Assembly: GCA_018302185.1 (NCBI GenBank)
Contig: JAGVZX010000034.1
Span: forward strand, 1-7,209
From: Candidatus Woesearchaeota archaeon
GTDB lineage: Archaea > Nanobdellota > Nanobdellia > Woesearchaeales > UBA10200
Direction: 5' to 3'
Length of the DNA stretch: 7,209 nt
Translations under genes and position numbers: made by a program
Notes under the pieces: generated by a model
Database searches by the model: none
What the model saw: only the letters and a program-made list of their open reading frames with translations
Told to the model about the DNA's origin: nothing
Shown here: positions 1 to 6,097 of the stretch, one piece after another
Numbering within the stretch: position 1 is the stretch's first letter
How the letters are laid out: each line of letters starts with the position of its first letter

Positions 1-530
1 TTTCCTTGCTGTAAATAGTATTTGACCTGTCTTTCAAATCCCCAAAGGTCTTTGATTAAAATGCTTAAATCTTCCATTAATTTCTTGCTAGCACAATGGA
101 AAAGTATATCTCCTCTTTTTCTTCTACTCCCGTCTGTTATTAGTAACCCTACAAAGAAATATTTCTTTAACTCGCCATCGCCTTCTAAGATAAATGATGG
201 AATTCGTACAACAGACGCTTTTTTGCCGCATGGAACTTCAAAATCCTTATTTATTATTTTAAATAACTCTACAGAATACTTACTGAACATCCATAAAATA
301 GCTTTGTCTTTTCTTTTTACAGATGTTAATTTACCCTCTAAATTAAACAACCTAGAAAACAAATTGCCAAATAACAGAGCAAGTTTTTTATTAGTGTTAA
401 AAAATCTTATGGGATAAATTCTATATCCTTCACCATTTCGGCTAACTGACAAACAACCATCACCTATAAACATACCTAATAATAATGCTAACTCTTTTGA
501 TTTTTTTAGTTTATTAATATTGAAATTCAT
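1..530 (-). CDS. LAGLIDADG homing endonuclease, N-terminal part (cut by window edge)
   Basis: The reading frame starts at the ATG at 530-528 and stays open for 176 codons to the left edge, so the C-terminus is missing. Two LAGLIDADG-type helices are visible. The first is LALLLGMFIGDG at residues 14-25 and the second is YFFVGLLITDGS at 124-135. Each keeps the acidic residue (D24, D133) that coordinates the catalytic metal in this family. The spacing of about 110 residues fits a single-chain, two-motif enzyme that makes a site-specific double-strand break. The start is supported by AGGTGAT five bases upstream. By eye the gene is more AT-rich and uses more TTA, ATA and AAA codons than the permease next door, as is common in mobile endonuclease genes. 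No intein or intron context is visible, so it may be free-standing. A WhiA-like or other LAGLIDADG-derived regulator is less likely because both acidic positions are intact. Confidence 0.8.
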   Translation of the reverse strand, partial: MNFNINKLKKSKELALLLGMFIGDGCLSVSRNGEGYRIYPIRFFNTNKKLALLFGNLFSRLFNLEGKLTSVKRKDKAILWMFSKYSVELFKIINKDFEVPCGKKASVVRIPSFILEGDGELKKYFFVGLLITDGSRRKRGDILFHCASKKLMEDLSILIKDLWGFERQVKYYLQQG

Positions 531-535
531 TGAAA

Positions 536-542
536 ATCACCT
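536..542 (-). promoter_or_regulatory. Shine-Dalgarno site of the endonuclease gene
   Basis: AGGTGAT lies five bases before the ATG at 530. It matches the complement of the archaeal 16S rRNA 3' end (ATCACCT) and fixes the start of the truncated endonuclease. The same GGTGAT core precedes the genes at 4518 and 6877. Confidence 0.6.
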
Positions 543-683
543 TATATTAATGGCTGAAGCATGCCATATTATTTAATCTTTGTATAAAGAGTAAATTAAT
601 AATGAGTTTGCTGAATAGAGATTCTGGTGATTTTTAGAATGAAGATATTAAATGAAATAAGGACTTAGTCTTTGTATTTTACC

Positions 684-1739
684 TTACTTTACCTCAATAG
701 TTATTTTCTCCTGCTCGATTATCTCGAAGAATGTGACTAATAATGCGAGTATTACTGGGCCAACGATAAATCCGATGAAACCAAATATAGCAAGACCGCC
801 TATTACGCCTACGATAATGAAGATAGGATGGATGTTCGCTTTTTCGCCTATGATCTTTGGCTTCATGAAAAATTCTAGACCAGAGATAAATATTAGGCTG
901 TAGATAAAAAGCAATATACCTGAAGTTACATGCCCATTTAAGAATAATGTGATGCATGCAACTATCCAGATGACACTTCCTCCAATTAAAGGAAGTAATG
1001 CCAACAATGCGATGATGATGCCCCAAAATATTGGCGATGGTATGTCAAATATCCAGAAGCCTAGTGCGCCAAAAAACCCTGCACTTAATGAGATTATTAA
1101 ATGTCCGTACACTACAGCAAAAATGGTATCATTGAACTGTTTTACCAATGATTTCTCATGATGCTCTTTCAAAGTAAAGATTGCTCTCGAGCGGTTAAAG
1201 ATATGCTCTCCGTCCCTTATCAAAAAGAATGCGATGAACAGAGCGACCACAAACTCCACTAATCTTTTAGGGATGCTAAATACAAAATGGTCAATGGAAT
1301 TAGTCAATAGCTCCCTGAATTTGACAAGATATTCCTTGATGTAATACTGCAATCTCAGGTTGTCTTTCAGGAAATTTACCTTGTTGCAGAGCGTTGGGTT
1401 GATGGTGCAGTCGATGCCTAATATATTGCCGCTCACCAGGCGCTGCTCTCCTATCGTGTAGATGACAAAGACCTCTTTCAATAAAGTGTTAAGTATCCAG
1501 AAAAAAGAGAGGGTGATCACAAGGAATATTATGCAAAACACGATGACTGCGCTTATCCAGTTTTTTTTGAGGTACTTGTTTATGAACTTAAATAACGGAT
1601 AGAATAAGTAGGCTAATACGACTGCAGTCAGGGCAGCTGTAAGCACAGGCTTTACGATCAAATATGAGGTAATCAATACTACAAAAAAGAAAATCATCAT
1701 GACATACTTGGAATATGTCTTTGGATCAAACATTGCCAT
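684..1739 (-). CDS. AI-2E/PerM family membrane transporter
   Basis: This 351-residue polytopic membrane protein belongs to the AI-2E transporter (PerM, PF01594) family. Family members are export-type permeases whose known substrates range from autoinducer-2 to Na+/H+ exchange; the substrate here cannot be told. Hydrophobic segments lie near residues 12-30, 32-50, 60-85, 160-175, 205-230, 235-262, 268-290 and 303-338. Typical family marks are the central soluble stretch (about 90-155), LLPLIGG near 248-254, and the C-terminal block with HP at 304-305, then IGGLAIFGFIG and GP at 327-328. The soluble loop has C111 and C118, possibly a disulfide if extracellular. Length matches the family. AGAGGA seven bases before the first ATG supports this start over the second ATG two codons later. 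It lies 110 bp downstream of the PH-like gene on the same strand. Confidence 0.88.
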   Translation of the reverse strand: MAMFDPKTYSKYVMMIFFFVVLITSYLIVKPVLTAALTAVVLAYLFYPLFKFINKYLKKNWISAVIVFCIIFLVITLSFFWILNTLLKEVFVIYTIGEQRLVSGNILGIDCTINPTLCNKVNFLKDNLRLQYYIKEYLVKFRELLTNSIDHFVFSIPKRLVEFVVALFIAFFLIRDGEHIFNRSRAIFTLKEHHEKSLVKQFNDTIFAVVYGHLIISLSAGFFGALGFWIFDIPSPIFWGIIIALLALLPLIGGSVIWIVACITLFLNGHVTSGILLFIYSLIFISGLEFFMKPKIIGEKANIHPIFIIVGVIGGLAIFGFIGFIVGPVILALLVTFFEIIEQEKITIEVK

Positions 1740-1849
1740 CTTTATATCCTCTTTTTATATACTTTAAAATTCAAAACTATTATGCAGTTTTATTCTCTTG
1801 CAATAATTAGTGTTTATACTCCTGATGATTATTACACTTATTAGTTTTA

Positions 1850-2323
1850 TTATTTAATTATCTCCCTCAGCTTTCTCGACCTTTCGACAAGCTTCTGCAC
1901 ATAAAAATAGGTATTGTTAGTATACTTTATAAATCTTATCTCAAAGGAAGGTCTTAATAATATTGTTGCTGTGCCGAATATCCTGTCAAAAATATTCTGC
2001 TTTAATGCAACTTCTGTTGTCTCATTGTAGAGAATAAACTGTTCAGCGTGAGAAGCTTTAGCGCGAAATTCTACTCTGTCATTATAAAAATGGTATTGCC
2101 AGTTATGTGCTTTTATGTACTCAATTGCTATGCCTGCAATCCAGATCACCAGGATAAAAAATAAAGCTATGTAAAAATAGGCCTGCTCAACTTCCTTAAA
2201 CATGAACTTCAGGTTTATTATCAGCAACACATAGAACAAGCTGCAGAGAAGCAATAATCCTAATGCTCTTGGAAACACAAAACGAATGATACTTGGCTTT
2301 AATGTCAGTCTTGGCAGTTCCAT
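1850..2323 (-). CDS. Membrane protein with bacterial PH-like domain (YdbS/PF03703-like)
   Basis: The 157-residue protein has two predicted transmembrane helices (about 18-39 and 49-68) followed by a soluble domain from about residue 75. The domain reads like the bPH2 (DUF304, PF03703) fold. It has YHFYNDRVEFR at 77-87, then a strand with LYNETTEVALKQ, then IFDRIFGTATILLRP at 111-125, where the R-x-FGTATI turn is the family signature. Such proteins are short membrane-anchored PH-like modules of unclear role, sometimes linked to envelope or lipid homeostasis. The start is well supported: GAGGAG sits five bases upstream of ATG 2323. A TATA-like AT-rich block lies at about 2381-2391. It precedes the PerM-type permease on the same strand with a 110-bp gap, so co-transcription is possible but not shown. 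Confidence 0.82.
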   Translation of the reverse strand: MELPRLTLKPSIIRFVFPRALGLLLLCSLFYVLLIINLKFMFKEVEQAYFYIALFFILVIWIAGIAIEYIKAHNWQYHFYNDRVEFRAKASHAEQFILYNETTEVALKQNIFDRIFGTATILLRPSFEIRFIKYTNNTYFYVQKLVERSRKLREIIK

Positions 2324-2415
2324 CTCTTCTCCTCTTTTTTTTAAAATTTGACTTATTCTTATACTATCTAACTTATCCTTATTTTTTAAATATTAAATCT
2401 ATCTACTACATAAAC

Positions 2416-2763
2416 TTAACGGTGAGAATGATTAACAAGAGTATATCCGTATAATGCTGCATATTGCTTAGGCCCTCCAAAATGATAGTGCACGCATATG
2501 CTTACATCATCAACGCAAGTACGATGAAAAAGTCCACCTCCTCCTTTATGCCTTATCTCTTTGAGCCAGCCTTGAAATTCTGCCAGATTATTAGTTACTC
2601 TTGGAGGAGTAGGCTCATTCTGTAACATTCGTCTGTATTTTGCAACAAATTCTTCTAAACTTAAGCTGCTAGCAGCAGGCTTAATCTCTTCAGTAATAAG
2701 AATCCCTGCTACTCGATCACGTATCTGTATCGTGCTAATTGTGTCGGTAACAGATTGGCTCAT
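2416..2763 (-). CDS. Small hypothetical protein with Cys/His-rich C-terminus
   Basis: I do not recognise this 115-residue protein. The N-terminal half is polar with a probable helix (SLEEFVAKYRRMLQ, 35-48), followed by PTPPR and another helix (EFQGWLKEIRHK). A glycine run at 74-77 leads into a C-terminal part rich in potential metal ligands: H80, C83, C90, H92, H94, H112 and H114. A small metal-binding or processed-peptide protein is conceivable, but no family match is claimed. I chose the ATG at 2763. A longer frame from a TTG at 2823 would give 135 residues, but its extra N-terminus would be translated from the duplicated tRNA 3' end, so it is unlikely to be real. No Shine-Dalgarno is seen. 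The start lies two bases from the edge of the tRNA-derived direct repeat, suggesting that the gene arrived with, or was placed by, an integration event. Confidence 0.55.
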   Translation of the reverse strand: MSQSVTDTISTIQIRDRVAGILITEEIKPAASSLSLEEFVAKYRRMLQNEPTPPRVTNNLAEFQGWLKEIRHKGGGGLFHRTCVDDVSICVHYHFGGPKQYAALYGYTLVNHSHR

Positions 2764-2764
2764 G

Positions 2765-2794
2765 TTTAATATAAATAATGGGTCTGCTCGGATT
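2765..2794 (-). repeat. Copy of tRNA-Val 3' end plus flank (att-like direct repeat, distal copy)
   Basis: This 30-bp stretch is identical to 2868-2897. It contains the last 16 bases of tRNA-Val (part of the T-loop, the T-stem 3' strand, the acceptor 3' strand and A73) plus 14 bases of the downstream flank. Identity ends abruptly on both sides. A partial tRNA 3' copy downstream of an intact tRNA is what tyrosine-recombinase integration leaves behind. Confidence 0.75.
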
Positions 2795-2799
2795 ACCAC

Positions 2800-2820
2800 A
2801 TAAGGACTAATCGTCCTTAT
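2800..2820. repeat. Perfect 8-bp inverted repeat with 5-base loop
   Basis: ATAAGGAC at 2800-2807 and GTCCTTAT at 2813-2820 are exact reverse complements separated by TAATC. In RNA it would form a small hairpin on either strand. It lies between the two tRNA-derived repeats, 62 bases past the tRNA 3' end, and could be a processing or termination structure, a recombinase accessory site or chance. Confidence 0.5.
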
Positions 2821-2867
2821 CAACCTATCGTCGATTCGCTTCGCTCATCGCCGTAGTAAGTAATTCC

Positions 2868-2897
2868 TTTAATATAAATAATGGGTCTGCTCGGATT
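2868..2897 (-). repeat. tRNA-proximal copy of the 30-bp att-like direct repeat
   Basis: It is identical to 2765-2794 and overlaps the 3' end of the intact tRNA-Val (2882-2897) plus 14 bases of flank. The two copies are 103 bp apart, start to start, with 73 bp between them. This is far too little for a mobile element, so if the repeat is an attachment site the element has been lost or deleted. Confidence 0.75.
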
Positions 2898-2954
2898 TGA
2901 ACCGAGGACATCCTCTACGTCAAAGAGGCATCATAGCCGCTAGATCACAGACCC
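2882..2954 (-). tRNA. tRNA-Val (anticodon GAC)
   Basis: Read on the minus strand, this 73-base gene folds into a full cloverleaf. The acceptor stem is GGGTCTG/CAGACCC. The D-arm has a three-pair ATC/GAT stem with GG in its loop. The anticodon stem CCTCT/AGAGG holds loop TTGACGT, so positions 34-36 read GAC and decode GUC valine codons. The variable region has five bases, and the T-arm is CTCGG-TTCAAAT-CCGAG with discriminator A. G15 and C48 are present for the Levitt pair. There is no encoded CCA, so the CCA is added after transcription. A TATA-like element lies upstream. The 3' half of the gene is duplicated downstream. Confidence 0.95.
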
Positions 2955-2978
2955 TTTAGAGTGCAATTATTGCGCAGA

Positions 2979-2988
2979 ATATATAAAA
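2979..2988 (-). promoter_or_regulatory. TATA box of tRNA-Val
   Basis: TTTTATATAT on the minus strand is centred about 29 bases upstream of the tRNA 5' end. With an archaeal TATA-to-start distance of about 26 bases, transcription would begin a few bases before the mature tRNA, giving a very short 5' leader. Confidence 0.6.
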
Positions 2989-3076
2989 TTAACGGTAAAT
3001 AAAAATAGCTCATTGCGTATTTTTATGAAGTTACTAAAGCCTAAAAGGTTAAGAGTAATTTACAAAAAAGAAGAGA

Positions 3077-4198
3077 TTAGGTGATGGTTAATTCTCTTTT
3101 GAGAAGTTCAAATGTAGCTATCATCGGTGATTTCTCAATACTATACCTTCCTCTTCGCAGTTTTTTTAGTATTCTTAGCTTAACAAGTCTACCTACATAA
3201 GGAGGGGAAACACCAACCTTACTTATTTCAATGCTTTGTACTATATCTTTATTTAAATTAGTTATCTTTGCAAAAGATATAACGTCTTGGTCTGATGCAT
3301 CTGGTATCTCATGGTCTAACCAACTTTGACCTATCTTAACTGCTTGTTTTATATTCTCTTTTACTCTGCTTATATTTATAGTATTGCCATCTGAATAACT
3401 TGCTGATGCCAGACATTGTACTAAATAGGGATAACCGCCGGTTACTTTATGTAAAATAGTGATTGCTTCATCTTCCCATTTGGTTTTTTCATTGACTAAA
3501 GGTTTACAAATAACTTCTTTAGTTTCCTCTAATGAAAATCTGCCAATATTAAAACTAGCTCCAGAAAAGATTCTAGCAACTGGAGAATATTTATCCACCA
3601 GTTTTTCTTCAAAATCAATAAACCCGCTTATTGTTAGTAAGATTGGAATTGTTGAAATTTCTTCCACAATAGTTTTTAATTCTCCTATTGCTTCTATAGA
3701 TAACCAATCTGCGTCGTCTATGGCTATTAGTATCAGCTTAACATCTTTCAGATTTTCAATATAAGTCCTCCATATATGGTAAGAACTTCTGTTAGGCTCT
3801 ACATTAGATCTCTCAACGCCAATATTAAATAAACTTATACCATTAATATTTTTGGCCATGCTTTTCATTTTTTCAACAATATTTTTTCTTTTGTTAACTT
3901 GTAGAATCAATTCTTCACACAAAATGCGATAAAGCTCTTGGTCATTCGTAGTTCTTCCTAACCTTCGATTTATAATTAAAATATCAGATGGTTTTTCTTC
4001 TGTACCTGCCATTTCGCTGATTATTTTATTAATTAAAGAGGTTTTACCAACACCTCTATGACCATAAATAAGAACACCGCCCGATTTTTTATGTTCTTTA
4101 GCCATTTCGATTCTTTCCCTAAGCCGTTTAAGAACAGGTTCTCTACCTCCAAAATATTCTGGTCTAGCTGGTGTTTGTGGGTCGTATGGATTTGGCAT
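3077..4198 (-). CDS. AAA/STAND-type ATPase with probable C-terminal winged helix
   Basis: The 373-residue protein begins with the YFGGREPVLKRL motif (15-26) that opens archaeal ATPase-2/AAA_16 domains. Walker A is GHRGVGKTS at 46-54. Walker B is LILIAIDDAD at 155-164, with two acidic residues after the hydrophobic strand. LLTISGF near 187-193 fits the sensor-1 strand. GGYPYLVQ at 254-261 matches the GGxPxxv sequence of the helical lid in this group. Residues about 300-370 (SQ-DVISFAKI, VSPPYVGRLVKLRILKKLRRGRYSI) read like a winged helix. Known relatives are Orc1/Cdc6-like and STAND NTPases and orphan archaeal ATPases. There is no neighbouring nuclease or transposase to fix the role, and the origin-binding features of Cdc6 are not clear. 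AGGA seven bases before the ATG supports the start. Codon use is AT-rich, like the endonuclease and unlike the permease. Confidence 0.82.
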   Translation of the reverse strand: MPNPYDPQTPARPEYFGGREPVLKRLRERIEMAKEHKKSGGVLIYGHRGVGKTSLINKIISEMAGTEEKPSDILIINRRLGRTTNDQELYRILCEELILQVNKRKNIVEKMKSMAKNINGISLFNIGVERSNVEPNRSSYHIWRTYIENLKDVKLILIAIDDADWLSIEAIGELKTIVEEISTIPILLTISGFIDFEEKLVDKYSPVARIFSGASFNIGRFSLEETKEVICKPLVNEKTKWEDEAITILHKVTGGYPYLVQCLASASYSDGNTINISRVKENIKQAVKIGQSWLDHEIPDASDQDVISFAKITNLNKDIVQSIEISKVGVSPPYVGRLVKLRILKKLRRGRYSIEKSPMIATFELLKRELTIT

Positions 4199-4240
4199 TT
4201 TAATTCCTTTTATTAATATTAATTAATGATATTAAAGAAC

Positions 4241-4249
4241 TATATAAAT
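4241..4249 (-). promoter_or_regulatory. TATA box of the ATPase gene
   Basis: ATTTATATA on the minus strand lies about 45 bases before the ATG at 4198. A start site near 4220 would leave a leader of about 20 bases containing the AGGA ribosome site. The element is nearly symmetric, so it could also fire toward the plus strand. Confidence 0.55.
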
Positions 4250-4434
4250 CTTTTGGTTATTTTGAAGCTTCTCATGGCAGCACTAAAATGGCAAGAAATA
4301 AGAAAGGATTGACTCACTTCTGCTATTGTAAGTGATTATTGGGAAATAATGTTAGAAAAATATAGTTTAACTGTCGCATTTTCGAGATGTTATAGTACCT
4401 ATCCAAAAGACTTAACTGCACAAATTTACGCAAC

Positions 4435-4443
4435 CTTTAAATA
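4435..4443 (+). promoter_or_regulatory. TATA box of the histone-fold gene
   Basis: CTTTAAATA, preceded by an ACGCAAC stretch in the BRE position, is a good archaeal promoter match. It predicts a start near 4466 and a 5' leader of about 50 bases, leaving room for the strong GAGGTGAT ribosome site. Confidence 0.6.
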
Positions 4444-4448
4444 CCACT

Positions 4449-4478
4449 AAGTCTTTAACATTATTTAACAAGTCTTTA
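4449..4478 (+). promoter_or_regulatory. Paired AAGTCTTTA direct repeat over the predicted start site
   Basis: AAGTCTTTA occurs at 4449-4457 and again at 4470-4478, exactly 21 bp apart, or two DNA turns. The pair straddles the predicted start of the histone-fold gene. An inverted copy (AAAGACTT) lies at 4406-4413, on the other side of the TATA box. The arrangement suits an operator for a dimeric or cooperative regulator, but the motif is short and AT-rich. Confidence 0.35.
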
Positions 4479-4517
4479 GGGGCTTATAACTGTGAAATCT
4501 AATTAGAGGTGATTTGA

Positions 4518-4700
4518 ATGCCGGAAATGCTAGTAGTCAAAAATAAGATAAAAGAAGTTGTTTCTACAATCGATAAGACTTTCAACATTGGAAGCGATGT
4601 TGCTGATGCACTGAGCGCAAAAGTCGATGCTCTTATCAGGGAAGGAGTCAAGAGAGCGCAGGGAAATGCAAGAAGAACACTGATGGGCAAGGATATTTAA
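4518..4700 (+). CDS. Small histone-fold protein (DUF1931-like archaeal histone relative)
   Basis: This 60-residue protein opens with MLVVKNKIKEVV, like the LVVxSKVKE start of archaeal DUF1931-type histone-fold proteins. Its second half (VDALIREGVKRAQGNARRTLMGKDI, in two parts: 36-50 helix, 51-60 tail) matches the histone-fold end, where a long helix is followed by N-x-R-R-T-L-x-x-x-D-I. This is the counterpart of the GRKT-x-x-x-x-D-I motif of canonical histones. It is shorter than the 66-70 residues of HMf-type histones and lacks a clear first-helix counterpart, so the exact DNA-binding mode is uncertain. A role in chromatin packing or regulation is inferred. GAGGTGAT four bases before the ATG is the strongest ribosome site in the window, and the promoter is good, so high expression is likely. 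It is convergent with the coiled-coil gene. Confidence 0.8.
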   Translation: MPEMLVVKNKIKEVVSTIDKTFNIGSDVADALSAKVDALIREGVKRAQGNARRTLMGKDI

Positions 4701-4710
4701 GTGTGTAGTA

Positions 4711-4747
4711 ACTAATTTTTTTATTAATTCTTTATTTTTCTTTTCTT
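4711..4747 (+). terminator. Oligo-T terminator after the histone-fold gene
   Basis: Starting about ten bases after the TAA, the plus strand has several T runs (seven or more T's, then TTTATTTTTC and TTTTC) without a hairpin. Archaeal RNA polymerase terminates at such oligo-T tracts. Confidence 0.55.
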
Positions 4748-4768
4748 AATAATTCTCTAATTTCTTCC

Positions 4769-6001
4769 TTACTTCCCAAGCATCTCTGCAACCTTAGAAA
4801 AAATACTCTTCTTTTTCATCTGCTCGATAGGCGGCGGTGGAGGTATGTCCAATGCATCATCTTCTCTCTCCAGCTGTTCATTAGAAAGCTCTAATCTTCC
4901 TTTTGTGGAAAATTCAATCCCCTGCGAATCTTTTAATCCAGGGATGTTTAATTTTGAGAAAGATGTCTCTTCTTTTGGCAGATCCTCAGGAAACTCAGAT
5001 TGTGTCTGAGGTGTTTCATAACCAGAGTTGTGCTGCATCTCAGGATAGTTGATATTTGAAAGAGATTGCATTGCATTCTGCTGTGATTTATTTGCTTGTT
5101 CCAAATAATCCTCTGGCTCACCCTCAGAATAAGTTTCTTTAGCTGATATTTTGCTAGCTTGCTCATCCAAGTTTTTTTCTATCCTATTAATATTCAGGTT
5201 TGCAAGCTTTGCCTTCAACAGATTGATCTTTTCCTGCTGTTTTTCGATGACAGCATTATCATATTTTCCTTGGTCTTTGAAAAAGAGTATCTTCTCTTCC
5301 AATTTTATTATCATGTCTTCTATAGAAGCCTGCTCTGTCTCATTCCTGATCTTCTTCTCAAGTTCCTGTACCTTTCGCTCGCGCTCATCCTTTTGAGAGA
5401 TTAAATCACGCACTTTATTTTTCAGCTCATCAACATTTCTAGAAAGCTCTTTGTTAACAGGAACATTCTCGACTATCATCTTATAGACATTATCTTCGAA
5501 CTTTCTTATCTCAGTATGCATGTCTGCGCTGCATAACCCAGAATTCTTAAATTCAGTAAGCTGCTGCTTTATTGTAAATAATTCATTGCTTAAATCTTCA
5601 GGAACATTTTTCGAGAATTTCTTGTTCAAGTCCTCCATCGTCTCTTTCAGCCCAGAAAAGAACTCTGTGCTTTGCAGTTTGTTATTCTCAAAATCTTGTT
5701 CTAAGTGCGTGATTTTCTGTTTCAACTCTTCAGAAGAAGCAGATGTCGCATTTTCTTTAGTCATCAATGCATTCTCTCTTTCGATGACTTCTTTGACTGC
5801 CAACTCAAGCTTTTCTATTTCAAGCATTACTGTGCTCTTCTTTTTCTTTGGCAATAAAGAAGTGTGCTTTTTGATCTTATCAAGCTGCTTTTTTAAGTTA
5901 GTTCTTGCAAGGTTTCTAGTATGGACTTTCTGCTGCACCAAAGAAATATGCCTTACAAAACTTTTTAGCCTTTCAGAATTTAATTGCATAGGGGATGGCA
6001 T
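4769..6001 (-). CDS. Coiled-coil protein with proline linker and amphipathic C-terminal tail
   Basis: I do not recognise the family of this 410-residue protein. Residues 1-60 are basic (many K/R, with a KKKK at 52-55). Residues about 58-125 and 185-285 are long, charged heptad-like helices typical of coiled coil. Residues 290-385 are acidic, polar and probably disordered. Five prolines (387-391) then lead to a tail, KKKSIFSKVAEMLGK (396-410), in which I, F, V, M and L fall on one helical face. There is no signal peptide or transmembrane segment. The neighbouring gene at 6098-6877 ends in the same type of tail, so both proteins probably bind the same membrane or partner. The ATG at 6001 has no ribosome site. 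A TATA-like TTTAATAC about 26 bases upstream suggests a leaderless transcript starting at the ATG. Structural or scaffold function is inferred only. Confidence 0.75.
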   Translation of the reverse strand: MPSPMQLNSERLKSFVRHISLVQQKVHTRNLARTNLKKQLDKIKKHTSLLPKKKKSTVMLEIEKLELAVKEVIERENALMTKENATSASSEELKQKITHLEQDFENNKLQSTEFFSGLKETMEDLNKKFSKNVPEDLSNELFTIKQQLTEFKNSGLCSADMHTEIRKFEDNVYKMIVENVPVNKELSRNVDELKNKVRDLISQKDERERKVQELEKKIRNETEQASIEDMIIKLEEKILFFKDQGKYDNAVIEKQQEKINLLKAKLANLNINRIEKNLDEQASKISAKETYSEGEPEDYLEQANKSQQNAMQSLSNINYPEMQHNSGYETPQTQSEFPEDLPKEETSFSKLNIPGLKDSQGIEFSTKGRLELSNEQLEREDDALDIPPPPPIEQMKKKSIFSKVAEMLGK

Positions 6002-6017
6002 TTTTGTTGAATAGTTA

Positions 6018-6028
6018 GTATTAAAGTT
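6018..6028 (-). promoter_or_regulatory. Possible TATA box for a leaderless coiled-coil gene transcript
   Basis: ACTTTAATACT on the minus strand is centred about 22 bases before the A of the ATG at 6001, near the normal TATA-to-start distance. Together with the absence of a Shine-Dalgarno sequence this fits leaderless expression. The 96-bp gap to the upstream gene leaves read-through from that gene possible. Confidence 0.4.
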
Positions 6029-6097
6029 AATTTTTAGATGAGGGATAATCTCTATTGTCTTTTATTATCACTATTATTATTTATGATCCTGCTTAAA

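Larger units (their letters stand above)
4199..4517. other. Intergenic promoter region between ATPase and histone-fold genes
   Basis: This 319-bp gap lies between divergently transcribed genes. It holds the ATPase TATA box (about 4241), the histone-gene TATA box (about 4435) and three AAGTCTTT-like motifs. In the stretch 4260-4400 I see only tiny open frames (12 and 15 codons near 4275 and 4289) without good translation signals, and no RNA gene that I can support. Confidence 0.6.

Noticed and set aside
22..417. 131-codon plus-strand open frame
   Set aside because: It is antisense to the LAGLIDADG endonuclease, whose motifs are on the minus strand. The plus-strand translation shows no recognisable domain and no ribosome site.
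659..673. AAGGACTTAGTCTTT palindrome as a permease terminator
   Set aside because: It has no loop and one imperfect pair, so it would not make a stable RNA hairpin. It resembles a DNA-binding site at best.
694..1026. 110-codon minus-strand frame inside the permease gene
   Set aside because: It overlaps the permease on the same strand in another frame. The permease frame carries the conserved PF01594 features.
2764..2823. N-terminal extension of the small hypothetical protein from a TTG start
   Set aside because: The extra 20 codons translate the hairpin and duplicated tRNA 3' end, so the ATG at 2763 is the more sensible start.
4275..4336. Tiny plus-strand frames (12 and 15 codons) downstream of a near-symmetric TATA box
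   Set aside because: They are too short, lack a Shine-Dalgarno sequence, overlap one another, and show nothing recognisable.
5520..6014. 164-codon plus-strand open frame, rich in F, S and L
   Set aside because: It is the shadow of the lysine- and glutamate-rich coiled-coil gene. AAG/GAA codons read in antisense give CTT/TTC, which explains the Phe/Leu/Ser-rich composition.
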